Assembly: GCA_005765155.1 (NCBI GenBank)
Contig: VCCP01000002.1
Span: 2,914,001 to 2,978,000 of the forward strand
Reading direction: 5' to 3'
Length of the DNA stretch: 64,000 nucleotides
DNA from: Zelopaecilomyces penicillatus
Lineage: Eukaryota; Ascomycota; Sordariomycetes; Hypocreales; Pseudodiploosporaceae
A program made the position numbers and the translations under genes. Position 1 is the stretch's first letter; each line of letters begins with the position of its first letter. Below the pieces are notes generated by a model. That model ran no database searches, was not told where the DNA came from, and worked only from the letters and a program-made list of their open reading frames with translations. Below are positions 48,856 to 62,200 of the stretch, piece after piece.

Positions 48856-51800
48856 TCTATAAATAAGAATTTAATTTCTAAACCTATAAAGAAAGCTAAG
48901 CTGATTAAACTCTATACTATATAATTACTTAAGGCTTAGATAGGATAAAATATAATAGATTATATAAAGAATATAATCTTAGAAACTTAGAAAATAAATA
49001 AAATCACTTATAAAAGGGTTATAATTTAACTCTTTATAAAAGACTCTTTATATAATAGATATTAATAGGCTTAAATTAATAATAAAAGTATAGATTATAG
49101 GATATTATTTTTATACTTTAATAGATAATAAAATAATAAATAATTATATATTATTAAAAGCTATAAATTATATATAATTATTATAATATAATAAGAAAGA
49201 ATTATATCCCTTATATAACCTTAAAGGGAATACCTTTATCTATAATAGAGGATAGATTAATAAAAAGACTAATCATCTCTAATTCAAAGTCTAAGGATAT
49301 TAAGATAATATTATATTCAATATAATAGATACTAAAGAATATAAACTTATATTAAGCTATCCCTAATTATTTAATAGTAATCTATAGATTAATTAGAAAA
49401 TAGGCTAGATATAATAAAGTAATATTATATTATCTCTAAAAAATCATAAAGATTTAATAATAATAGGTAAAGCAAAGAAAGTATACTTTATAACTATCAA
49501 GAAGGGCCTTCTATTAGAAAGTTATATAAAAAAATAATATAATAATTAATAATAATAAACCTAATAGATTATTACTACCCTTAGGATAATAATAGAATAA
49601 ATATAAGAATACTTTAAAAATGAATTATCCTTAGATATAGAAAAATAACTTATATCTATATTAGAAGAATACTATAAATATATTAAACTATTTTATAAAG
49701 AGCTTAAAATAAAGCTCCCCTTATATAATTAATAGGATTATAAAATTCAGATTATAGATAGAAAAAAACCTACTTTTACTAAGATCTATATATTAAATAT
49801 AAAAGAACTTAAAATATTATAAGAGTACCTTAATAAAATACTTAAAAAGGGATATATCTAACCATCTATATCCAAAGCAGGATACTCTATTATATTTATA
49901 CCAAAAAAGAATAACAAACTATAACTGGTTATAGATTATTAATTATTAAATATAATTATAATCAAGGATTAGATACCCTTATTATTAATTAATAAACTAT
50001 ATAATCGATTATATAGAATAAACTGGTTTATTACCCTAGACCTTAAAGGAATATATAACTTAATTTAAATAAAGAAAGGTAATAAATAAAAAACTGCTTT
50101 TAGAATTAAGTTTAAACTTTTTAAATATCTAGTAATACCTTTTAGCTTAACCAATACCCCTATAATATTTTAATATATAATTAATAATATTCTCTAAGAA
50201 TATTTGAATATCTTTATAATAATCTATCTAGATAATATCTTGATTTTCTTTTAAATAGAAGAAGAATATAAAGAATATATCTATAAGATATTATAACTAT
50301 TCTAAGATAATAATCTTCTTATTAAATCTGAAAAATATAAATTTTATAAATATATAGTTATCTTCTTAGGATATATCTTCTTATTAAATAAAATCTAAAT
50401 AAAATCAATAAAAATCACTATAGTATATAACTGATTAATACTATAAAACATTATAAATATATAGGAGTTTTTAGGCTTTATTAATTACTATTAAAAGTTT
50501 ATCTATAATTATAATAAAATAGCTATATTATTTATTAAATATATTAAGAAAGATTATAAATTCCTATAGAAATCTAATATAGATATTATATTTAAAGAAC
50601 TTAAGAAATAAATCTATAAAGAATCTATATTAGTAATATATAATCCTAATAAATCTATAGAACTTAAAACTAATGCTTTAAACTATACTATTAGAGTATA
50701 GATTAAGTAATAAGATAATAAAGATAAACTATAATCTATTGCCTTCTACTTCAAAAAACTTTATAAAGCAGAACTTAATTATTTAATCTATAATAAAGAA
50801 TTTATAGCTATTATTAAAGCCTTTGATAAATTCTTATATTATTTATAAGAGAGCAACTATTAAATAAAGGTTTTTATCAACTATAAGAATATCTTTTACT
50901 TTATTATTATATAAAAGCTAAATATATAATAAATCTATTATATAAAAACCCTTATAGATTATAACTATAAAATCATCTATTATAAAGGATCTAAGAATAA
51001 TAGAGTAGATACTTTAAGCTAAAGAAGTGATTATAATAATAAAAAGCCTTATTATAAAGGATAAATCTTTTAAATATTTAAATTAGATATATTATAAATA
51101 AAATTAAATACTATATATTAAGTTATATTAGCTAACTCTATCTTAAAATAAGTTAAATAAGTATATTCCTTAGAAGATATAATAAGAGTATCTAAAGATA
51201 TAAAATAGAAAGATAGATACTATAAATATAATAAGAAACTCTAGATACCTAAAGAACTCTAAGAAACTATTATATAAGAATTATATAAATCCCTTGTTTA
51301 TAATTATTAAGGAATTATAAAGACTATAGAATAGGTATAAAGATACTATAGATTTAAAGGACTATAATAAATAGTCTAGAAAGTTATAAGTGATTATATT
51401 ATTTATGGATGAATCAAGCTGGTAAGATATAAATTATATAGAGAGTTATAATTATTATTAGTGCCTATATAACTATAGGAATTAATATTATTCGATTTTA
51501 TTATTAAACTACCCCTATTAGTAGAACCCCTTATAAGAGTAGCCTATAACTTAATATAGGTTATTATAGAAAGATTAATAAAGTTCTTATATTTTATACC
51601 TTACCTTAAAGCAAGCTTGGCAAAGGATCTTGCTTATAGCTTTAATAGAGTGATAGTAAGCTTATATAGCTTATTAAAGGAGATAACCTTTACCTCTAAG
51701 TTTTAGCAAGGATTAATAATATATCTTAGAACCAGATATAAACTCAGTACTATCTATTATCCATAAATAGATAGGTAAATAGAATAGATTAATTAAATTA

Positions 51801-53270
51801 TTAAAGGATACTTATATACTTATATTAATTACTATTAGGATGATTAAGTAAAATATCTATTAATTATATAATTAGCCTATAATATATCTATTTCTGAGTC
51901 AATATAAACTATACTAATATATATTAATTATAGATTTATATCAAAAGCATTCTATCTACTATAATAAGAAGGACCAAAATCAGAAAAAGCTATATTAGAT
52001 ACTATATAAATATAATAATTATATAAAGAACTTTATATATAACTTTAAATTATCTATAATAGGATAAAATATTATATAAATAAGCAAAGATTAAAGGGAT
52101 TAATCTTTAAAGATAGAGATATAATATACCTTTTATATTATATACTAGGTAAAATTTCTCTAAATATTATAATAATACAATTAAGCAATAAATTAAACTT
52201 TAAAAAACTTAAACCATTTAAAGTTAAAAAAGCTATTTCTAATATTAATTATAAACTTTTATTATTAAAGAATATATAATTATACCCTATATTTTATATT
52301 TCTCTATTAAATAAAGCATCTAATAATATAAAGGAATATATAATAATATAAGTTAAAGTAATTAAAAGAGAATAGAAAGTAGAAACTATATTAAATATTA
52401 GATAAGAGAATAAATAAAATAAATATCTTATTAAATAGAAAGGTTTTAGATCTAAAGATAATATATAAGAGCCTGCTAACTATTTAAATCACTACTATCT
52501 AATACTATAATAGTTCCTTTGGAATCAGTCAGCCCAATCAAAGAACCTAAATTAATAAACTCATTACCTAAACCCAAAGAAGATCAATCTATCTTATTTA
52601 AAGTATCTAAGAATTATAAATCTAATACTATATAATGCTTATATACCTTTAAGGTAGGAACCAGATTAATCCTATCTTTAGTATTTAATTCCTTTAAACC
52701 TTAATAAACCAACTTAAAGCTTTACTCTTTAGCCTTCTTCTTAAGCTTATAAATATAAGATAAATGATTAAGAGCTAAAGAAAGCTATAATTATAGTTTA
52801 GATAATTAATCCTGGATATCTAAGATACTCTCTTTAATCTTCTTTTCTTTAGAGTTTAGATAATAATATTACTCTAAAAGTTTTATTATTAATAAAATTA
52901 ATAAGAATTAGATATTTTAATATAATAAGAGTATATATATAAGGATATTATTAAAATACTATTATAGGAGTAATCCTACTTTATATAAGCTATATAATAG
53001 CTATTGTTTTCTATTATATAATAAGATTATTTCTATTTAAAATAATAAGAATATAATATATTTATTGATTTATTATTAAAATCTATATCTTTAGCTAATA
53101 TAGAATATTTAATAGTCTTCTTTAAAGAATATTAAGGTTTTTAAATATAATCTAATATTATAAGAAATAATTTAATATAATATAAGTCCTATAACTTATA
53201 AATATTAAGAAAGGAAAGAAAGGTATATTTATAGGCCTTAAGGATAAGATCTTTTAGGAGGGAGATATTA

Positions 53271-53728
53271 TATTATAATCTAATAGCTAAGTTATATAAT
53301 AGGCCTTAGTTATATAATTAAATAATATTACTAGGTATATATTAAAGGCCTAGAATAGTATAAAATTAGATTATAATTCTAAAGATGATTTTAGGCTTAG
53401 GATTACTCTTAAAACTATAATCTAATAGGATAGCTTATAATTCTAAGTATAATCCAATAATAAGGATTATAACTCAAATCATAATCTATAATATATATAT
53501 ATACCCTTAATTTTCACTCTTTAAATATAGCTTAGATAGTTATTAATACACTTTTAACTTTATTATACTATTTACTATTACTTACTATATTAATACTTAA
53601 TCCCTGATTATAATACTTAATATCTATCATTAATATAATAGACTATATTGCTTAGAATGCTTTAACTTATCTATTAATATAAACCCCTTTTATTAGATTT
53701 ATCCCTTAGGAATTCATTAAACATTATA
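53271..53728 (+). repeat. 3' LTR of Z copy 1
   Basis: 458 bp, TATTATAATCTAATAGC ... AACATTATA, preceded by the polypurine tract and followed by the ATAAG target duplication. It differs from the 5' LTR almost only by C/T and G/A. Confidence 0.92.
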
Positions 53729-53733
53729 ATAAG

Positions 53734-56700
53734 CCTTTATTTTTTATTTTTATATTATATAATAAATTAAACTATTAAACTATTTAAATATTTTAATTCT
53801 TATATTAAATTTTATAATAAATAAAGCTATTATATAATAATAGATTTAATTATAAGATAATAATAAATTAAATTATTATATTAAAAATCTATTTATATTA
53901 GTATTTTTTTAAATAATTTATATAATATATAATAAAGTTTTTATAAAATATATTTAATTTAAATATATTAATTAAGGTTTGTAATATTATTTATAAAGAT
54001 AATATTTATTATAATATAAATTTATAAATTATTAAAAAAGGATTTTTAGTTTTATAAAGAATTAAAAGAATTATTTTAGCTTTTTTATAATCCTTATTAA
54101 AATATTAAAATTAGCTTTTATAATTAAAAGAGCTATAATAATTTATTTTTTTATTTTTTAATTAATAGATTTATTAATTAACTTAAAAAGATAGTTTATT
54201 ATTTAAATCTAATATATTTAATAATATAAAAGCTTAAACTTATATATAATAAAATTATTATTAAAGATATTATAATAAAAAAGGATTATATTTATATATA
54301 TATATATTAATTAAAGCTATTATTTAAAATTTAATATCTTTTCTTTTTATTAAATTATTTCTTTTAAAAATAAAATTATATTTAATTTATTAATATAGTA
54401 TTAATAAGCTTAAGTTTAATATAAAAATATTTTAATAAAGCTATAAGCTTTTTAAATAATATTAATCTTATATAAAAGTAAAATATTTTGAATTAATATA
54501 TTTCTTTAATAATCTTTTCTTTATATTTTCAAAACCCTTTTAAAATATTAATAAAAGTCTTTTTTTTATATATTATTAATTTTCTTTTTTATTAATTTAA
54601 ATATTTTTTATTATTTTTTATTATTTTTAATAAATTATTTATAAATAAATTTATTATTTAAATAATTTAATAATTAAAAGCTAGTTATTTAATTTATATA
54701 AGGCTGATAATTTTATAGAGAATAATTAGTTTTTTAAAATCTTTTAAATATTTTAAAAGATTTCTTATAATATTATATTAATTTAATATAGCTTTATTAT
54801 ATATATCTAGAAAATTATTAAATTAAAACAATTATATTAAGCTTAAAAATTAATATAAAATATATCAAAATCTTTAAAATCTATTTATAGATTAATTAAT
54901 TAATAAGGCTTAAAGCTTAATTTATAACTTTTTTAATATTTTAAATTATAAATAAATAATTATAAGGATTATTTTTATAATAAAAAATATTAAAAAGCTT
55001 TATTAATATATTAAGATTAATATAATTATAGCTCTTTATTAATTTAATTATAATTAATTTTAATTATTAAAAAAGAGTTATAAAGCCTTTATCTTTTATA
55101 ATAAAAATTATATTTAATAAATATTATAATATATTAATATAAGATAGATTAAGCTTTATAATAAGATAATTATTAATATAAGTAATAATAAATATATTAA
55201 TCTATATATTATTAAAAATAACTAGATTTAATATTAAGAATTATTATTATTATTAATTAAAAGCTTAATTAATTATTATTATTATTTATAAAGGTATTAA
55301 TTTTAATTATAAAATACCTTTTTTAATAAAAAGAATTATTTTATAATAAGATTATAATTTAATTTAATTAATAAAATTATTAAAGAATTATTTTTAAAGA
55401 TTTAAATCTTTATAAAAAAAGAAAGATATTCTAAAATTTCTATAAAATTATCCTTAAATAATTAATTATTTAAAAAGTCTTTATAAAATTAATTTATTTA
55501 GTTTCTTAATTATAAAAGGCTATTAAAGCTAGTAAAATCTATTAAATAAAAGGAATATTAATAATTATAATTCTTTTAAAATAATCTTTTTTTTTTAATT
55601 TATATAAAACTCTTTATAATAAATCTAATTTTATATTTTAATGATTAATTTTATATATTTTTAAACTTAAAAGTAAGCCTATTTTTTAAGTTTTTTTATT
55701 TTTTAGGATTTTTTAAATAAAAAAAAATATATAATTTTTATTTATAAAAGCTAATATAATTTATTTCTTTTTAATAAGATTTCTTAAGGTTTATTTATAA
55801 TTAATAGATTTTAAAATAACTTTTATAATAAATTCTATTATTAATTTATAATAAATATTTATAAAAGAAATATAATTAAACTATATTTATCTATAGGCTT
55901 TTTATTAATATTTAAATTATTTAATAAATTATAATAATTATATTATAAGCTATAATATAAGCTATAATAAAGGCTATAATATAGATTATAATAATTATAA
56001 TAAAGACTATAGGTTTAAAAGGGATATTCTAGTTTAATTTAAAGCTTTTAAATAAATTAAATTGTTTTTATATAGCTTATTCTATTAAATTTAATAAGAT
56101 ATTAAGCTTTTTAAAAAATTTCTTTAAATTAAAAAGGCTTTAAAAATATAAAAGTTATTTTAAAGATTTAATTTATAAAGCCTATTTCTTTTATAATATA
56201 AAACAAAAAGATCTTAATTATTTATTAATAAAGGAATATATAAATTAATTAAATCCTTTTATTTAAAATAGTTAATAGCTTAATTAATTTTAATTTAAGG
56301 TTTAATTTAATATTTTATTAATAATTTTATAATAAATATTAATAGCTTTATAAATAATTATATTTAATTTATTAATTATTAAAACTAGTTTTAATTTTTA
56401 TTAAAAAGAGTTATAAATAATTAAAGTTATTATTTATAATTTTTATATAATTAATAAAAGTAATTATAATTAATAAAAGTAATTATAATAAATAAAAGTA
56501 ATTATAATAAATAAAATAATAATTTAAAGAAAAAATAATAATTAAATCTAGATTCTAATAGCTTATAAATAATTTAAAATAACTCTTATAAAATTTTTAA
56601 TATAAAATTTTTAATATAAATATAAAAATTAAATATATTAAAATTAATACTTTTATTTATTAATTAAGTTTTTAATAATATTAAGATTTTTCTTTTATTA

Positions 56701-58694
56701 TTAAAATATAATTATAAAAAGGATTTATTATAATAGACTTTTAATTCTTTAAATAAACTTATTATAATTATAAAAATTATATAATTCTTTTTATTAAATT
56801 ATAAATAAATTAATTAATAATAGGATTTTCTTTTTATTAAAATAAGTTTTATAAAAAGTTTTTATAAAAGATTAATTTTATTTAAAGAGTATCTTTTTTT
56901 ATAACTTTTAATATTTTAAAAGAATTTAAAATTAAGTTTTTAAAGGATTTATATATTTATTTAATTTATATATAAATTAAATAAAAGAAATTATTATCTT
57001 TTATAATATTAAAATCTAATAAATCTATTAAAATTTTAATAATCCTTTTTAATAATTATAAATTAATATAATTATATTAAATATTTTATATTTTAATTAA
57101 TTATACTAGCTTTTAATAATTTAAATTAATTATAAATCTTAATTTTTTTTAAGATAATATTATTAAAAAGATTTTAAAAGACATATAATGTCTTTTAATA
57201 AATCTTTTAATAAGAATATTAAAGAATATAAATCTTTAAGGCTTATTAATATATATAAACTTATATTTATAAATCTTTTAATTAATTTTAATAATTATAT
57301 AATTAATTAAAAGAGCTTAATAAGATTCTTATATATATTAAAAAAGAGTTTAAAATAGATTTTAATTATTATAAAATAATTATAATAATAATTTAAAGTT
57401 TTTATAAAAAATAAATATAAGCTTTTTTTTTATTTAAAAAAGATTATTTTTAATAAAGTTTAATAGTTTATAATATATTTAAATTATTATAAATAATTTC
57501 TTTTATAAAAATATAATATTAAAAATATTTTATTTTATTTTATTTATTATATTTAATTTTATATTTAAAAGAAATAATATATTATTTAGCTTTAAAATAT
57601 TATAAATCCTTAATTTAAAACTTATCAATATTATAAATATAATTATATTTAATTCTTTTAAATAAATTAAATTATATATAATTCTTTAAAATAAATAATA
57701 TAATTAATAAAAAAGATTATAATATTAATAATATAATATATTTTATAAATTAAAATTATATATAATAATATAAATTAATTCTTTAAATTATATAGCTTTT
57801 AAATCTTTTATATTAAATTTAAAATTAAAGCCTTAAATATTAATTATAATATTTTAATTATTTATAAATAAATTATAAATCCTGATTATAAAGAATATTT
57901 TATTAGATTCTTTATTATTAATAATAGGCTTTTTAGTTTTTTTATTCTTTTAAAAGGGCTTATAAAGCTATTTTTTAAATAGATTTTAATAATTATATTT
58001 TAAAAATTCTTAATAGAGTTTATAAAGAGTTTATTAATCTCTTTAATTTTATAAAAGCTAGCTTTTATAATAAAAAAAGTTTTATTTTATAGCTTTTTTA
58101 ATAGATTTATTATATAAAATTATAGATTTAAAGCTTTTAATAATATATTTAATTATATATAAATTCTAATATTATTTCTTTAATATTTAATTTATTAAAA
58201 AGAAATTATTATCTTTAAATATTAATTTATTTATTTAATAATTTCTATAATAATTTAAATTAATTATAATTTAATAAGTTTTATTTATTATTAAATACTT
58301 TTATAAAGCCTTTATAATTATTAAAGCTAAGCTTATAAAAGATATTATAAAATATTTAATATTATAAAATAATATTATAATAATTTTAATTTTAATTTAA
58401 TTTATAAATATTTATAAATATTATAAATAACTTTTATAAAATAAAAGAAATAAAATAGTTTATTAATTATTATTAAAATTAATATTTATAATAGACTTTT
58501 CTAGAAATTTAAATATATTTAATATTTATAATTAAATAAATAATACTTAATATTATTAATTATAGTTTTTAATACTTTTAATTTAAAGACTTTTAAAAAG
58601 GCTTATATTTTCTTAAATAACTCTTTAAAAATTAAATCTTTTAATAGATTAATTAATTATATAAGCTATTATATAAACTATTATATAAGCTATA
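53734..58694 (-). pseudogene. Copia fragment, copy B, RIP-degraded, LTRs missing
   Basis: It aligns in the same direction with the interior of copia copy A (about 16,750-21,260), for example 54,060-54,140 with 16,960-17,040, and the degraded YVDD box region at about 55,166-55,210 with 17,650-17,690. It is more A+T-rich than copy A. It sits between the 3' LTR of Z copy 1 and the 5' LTR of Z copy 2 with neither copia LTR present. The few bases left of Z copy 1 (about 45,790-45,811) resemble copia copy A near 16,700, so Z copy 1 probably integrated into this copia fragment; that last point is inference from a short match. Confidence 0.75.
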
Positions 58695-59152
58695 TATTAT
58701 AACCTAATAATTAAGATTATATAATAGGCCTTGATTATATAACTTATAATATTATTAAGTATATATTAGAGACTTAGAACTATATAAAATTAAATTATAA
58801 TTCTAAAAGTAATCTTAGGCCTAGGATTACTTTAAAAACTATAATCTAATAAAATAATATATAATTCTAAATATAATTTAATAATAAAGATTATAGCTTA
58901 AATTATAATCTAAGATATATATATATACTCTTAATTTTCACTTTTTAAATATAGCTTAAATAATTATTAATATATATTTAATTTTATTATATTATTTATT
59001 ATTATTTATTATATTAATATTTAACCCTTAATTATAATACTTTATATCTATTATTAATATAATAAATTATATTTCTTAAAATATTTTAATTTATCTATTA
59101 ATATAAACCCTTTTTATTAGATTTATTCTTTAGAAATTTATTAAATATTATA
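58695..59152 (+). repeat. 5' LTR of Z copy 2
   Basis: 458 bp, TATTATAACCTAATAATT ... AATATTATA, aligned without gaps to the two LTRs of copy 1. It shows additional G-to-A and C-to-T changes. Confidence 0.9.
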
Positions 59153-59249
59153 TATTAATAACTTTTATTTAATAGATTATTATATTACCTTAAGTAATAT
59201 TATTATTTTATAAGATAGCTTTTTAAACCCTTATCTTATTTAAAAGTAT

Positions 59250-62200
59250 TAATTAAAAAGATATTCTTAATATCTCCATTAATAATAATCTAAATATAAA
59301 GATAAATAAAAAAAAAGAAAATAATAATAATATTAAGATTAAAGGATTTTAAAAAGATATCCTTATATTAAAGGAAATTAATAAATACTTTAAATAAATA
59401 CTAAAAAAGGAATATAAAGAATATATATAAGAAATATTAATAGCTAAGCTTATTATTAAAAACTTATAGCTTTAAATTAAATAATTCCTTAAAAATATAA
59501 AGATTTAAATAAAATAATATAATTATAAATTAAAAATAATTATAGTATAGATATATAATAAAAAAGATATTAAAGAAATCTTAAAGCTATAAATACTTAA
59601 ATCTTTTAATAATACCTTAAATAAGCTTTAAGGATTTCTTACCTAACTTTATATTTTCTATTTATATTATTTAATATAATTCTAGCTTAAATTAATTAAA
59701 ATAAGATATATTATAAGGCTTCTTATTAGAATTATATTTATTTAATTTAAACTAATACTTTAGGATTATATTAATAATATCTTAATAAATACCTTAAAAA
59801 AGAAAACTAATCTAATCTTTATTAATTATAATATCTTTAAATAATAATTCTTAAATACCTTTAGATTATTAAATAAAAAATAATAAGCTAAATAATACCT
59901 ATATAACCTTTGTTAAACAGGATTTACCTTAAACTATATTATAAAATTTTAATAGATCTTATCTAAACTATTTAAAAAGAATAAGTAAATATATATAAAA
60001 ACCCTATATTATAGATTTAAATTAAAAATTAAAAATAAATTATATAAAGAAATCTAATTAAACTTCTTTATAGAATATTATATTATAGCTATTATTATTA
60101 ATAATAAATAATACTTATATTAATAAAAAGAAATTTAAAGAATAAAATTAAAAACTAATTTACTTTAAATTTTAATTATAATAATAATAATATAAGATAA
60201 ATTATAATTAATAATAAAATAACCCTAATACTCTATTAATTAAAATAAAATTTAATATTATATAATAATAAAATATATCTAAGATTAAATATTATAATTA
60301 TAATTAAATAGGATATTTTATTAAGAATTATTAATAATTAAAATAAACATAAAAAGATTAAAAATTAATATTTAATATATAATAAAGTATATATATTATA
60401 ATTAAAGATAAATAAACCTTAATTATAATAGGATAATAAGAATAAGGATAAGAATAATTTAAAAACTATAAATACTCTATATCTTAATAATTATTAATAT
60501 TATAGATTATATTAATTTAATCTAATACTATATAATAAAATTAATAACTAGATATAAATATAAATAAGAAAAAGTATTTTAAAAAGATTCTGGATTAATA
60601 AATAATCTTTATTTTAAATAATAAAAATATTCTAATTAAAGATAAAATAATAAATAATAGCTTAGATTTTAGCTTTTTAAAATCTAAAAATAAAAAATCT
60701 TTTAAAATAACTTAATATTATATTATATTATATTTATTACCTAAAAGTATTATTTATAAATATCTTAAGAAAATAATAATTAAATTTATATAAATACTAA
60801 GCTATATAAATAAAATTAATCTTTAATTTATAATTATTAAATATATTTATAAATAAATATTAAAAAAAGGCTTAAATATTTTTATTTTAAAGGATTATTT
60901 TAAAAAAGCCTTTATATTAAAAATTAATTATAATAATTATAAAAATAATTATATATTTATAAACCTTAATTATATTTTTTATAATAAAATCAGTTAGATA
61001 TTATATATTAATTTATCTTATTTTTAATATTAAAAAATAAAAATCTAGAATAAAATCTTTTTATATTATATAGAAGTATAAGGAATTAAGAATATTCTTA
61101 TAAAAGATTAATTTATTGATTAATATAAGGCTAAGTATTTTATACCTTTTAGAATTAGTATATTTAAACTATACTTTAAAACCCTAAAAAAATCTAAATA
61201 AGAAATTAAAAATAAAGATTATAAATCTATTTATTATAAGGTTTATAAATAAAAAAAACTTAAATTAGATTATAATAATCTATAATTTATTAATTATAAA
61301 AAGAAGGATTTATACAATTATATTAATCTTAAATATAATATATATTTATAATAAAAATTAATATAATAATATAAAAGATAATTATTAAAAGATAATATTT
61401 TAAATAGGATTTAATATAAAGCTATAATAATAATTAACTATAATAAACCTTAATATAAATAATATATAAAAGAAAATAAATATATATATAAGAAAATAAA
61501 GAATCTTTATAAATAAGAGTTTAATTTTTAAACTTATAAAGAAAGCTAAACCAATTAAACTTTATATTATATAATTATTTAAAGCTTAAATAAGATAAAG
61601 TATAATAAATTATATAAGGAATATAACCCTAAAAACTTAAAAAATAAATGAAATCACTTATAAAAGGGTTATAGTATAATCCCTTATGAAAGACCTTTTA
61701 TATAATAAGTATTAATAGGCTTAAATTAATAATAAAAATATAGATTATAGGATATTATTTTTATATTCTAATAGATAATAAAATAATAGATAATTATATA
61801 TTATTAAAAGCTATAAATTATATATAATTATTATAGTATAATAAAGAAAAACTATACCCCTTATATAACCTAAAAGAGAATACCTTTATTTATAATAAAG
61901 AATAGATTAATAAAAAGATTAACTATCTTTAATTTAAAATCTAAAAATATTAAGATAATCCTATATTTAATATAATAAATACTAAAGAATATAAACTTAT
62001 ATTAAGCTATCCTTAATTATTTAATAATAACCTATAGATTAATTAAAAGATAAGCTAGATATAATAAAGCAATATTATATTATCTTTAAAAGATTATAAA
62101 GATTTAATAATAATAAATAAAATAAAGAAAGTATATTTTATAGTTATTAAAAAGGGCCTTTTATTAAAAAATTATATAAAAAAATAATATAATAATTAAT

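Larger units (their letters stand above)
47550..52505 (+). pseudogene. Z copy 1 pol: RT, RNase H, integrase, chromodomain
   Basis: RT at about 49,790-50,400 includes KKGYIQPSISKAGYSIIFIP and the catalytic box IYLDNILIFF at about 50,222-50,251 (YLDD with the second Asp lost). RNase H at about 50,560-51,010 contains ELKTNALNYTI and YNKEFIAIIKAF. Integrase at about 51,180-52,370 has the LFDFIIKLPLL catalytic strand and ITFTSKFQQGL. A chromodomain at about 52,376-52,500 reads VETILNIR ... YLIKQKGFRSKDN then EPANYLNHY, matching YLVKWKGY..ENTWEP; it marks a chromovirus, whose integrase is thought to target methylated H3K9 chromatin. The reading is interrupted at 48,381-48,855 by the solo LTR. It cannot make protein. 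Confidence 0.85.
45812..53728 (+). mobile_element. Ty3/gypsy chromovirus Z, copy 1, structurally complete
   Basis: Two LTRs of exactly 458 bp (45,812-46,269 and 53,271-53,728) and matching 5-bp flanks ATAAG (45,807-45,811 and 53,729-53,733) define one integration. A purine tract TTTTAGGAGGGAGATA precedes the right LTR. A solo copia LTR with its own duplication is inserted at 48,381-48,855. Gag, protease/RT/RNase H/integrase and a C-terminal chromodomain follow in Ty3 order on the plus strand. RIP is milder than in copy 2: many C/G positions survive. Reading TAA/TAG as former Gln or Trp codons, the RT-to-chromodomain part is one continuous frame. Confidence 0.92.
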
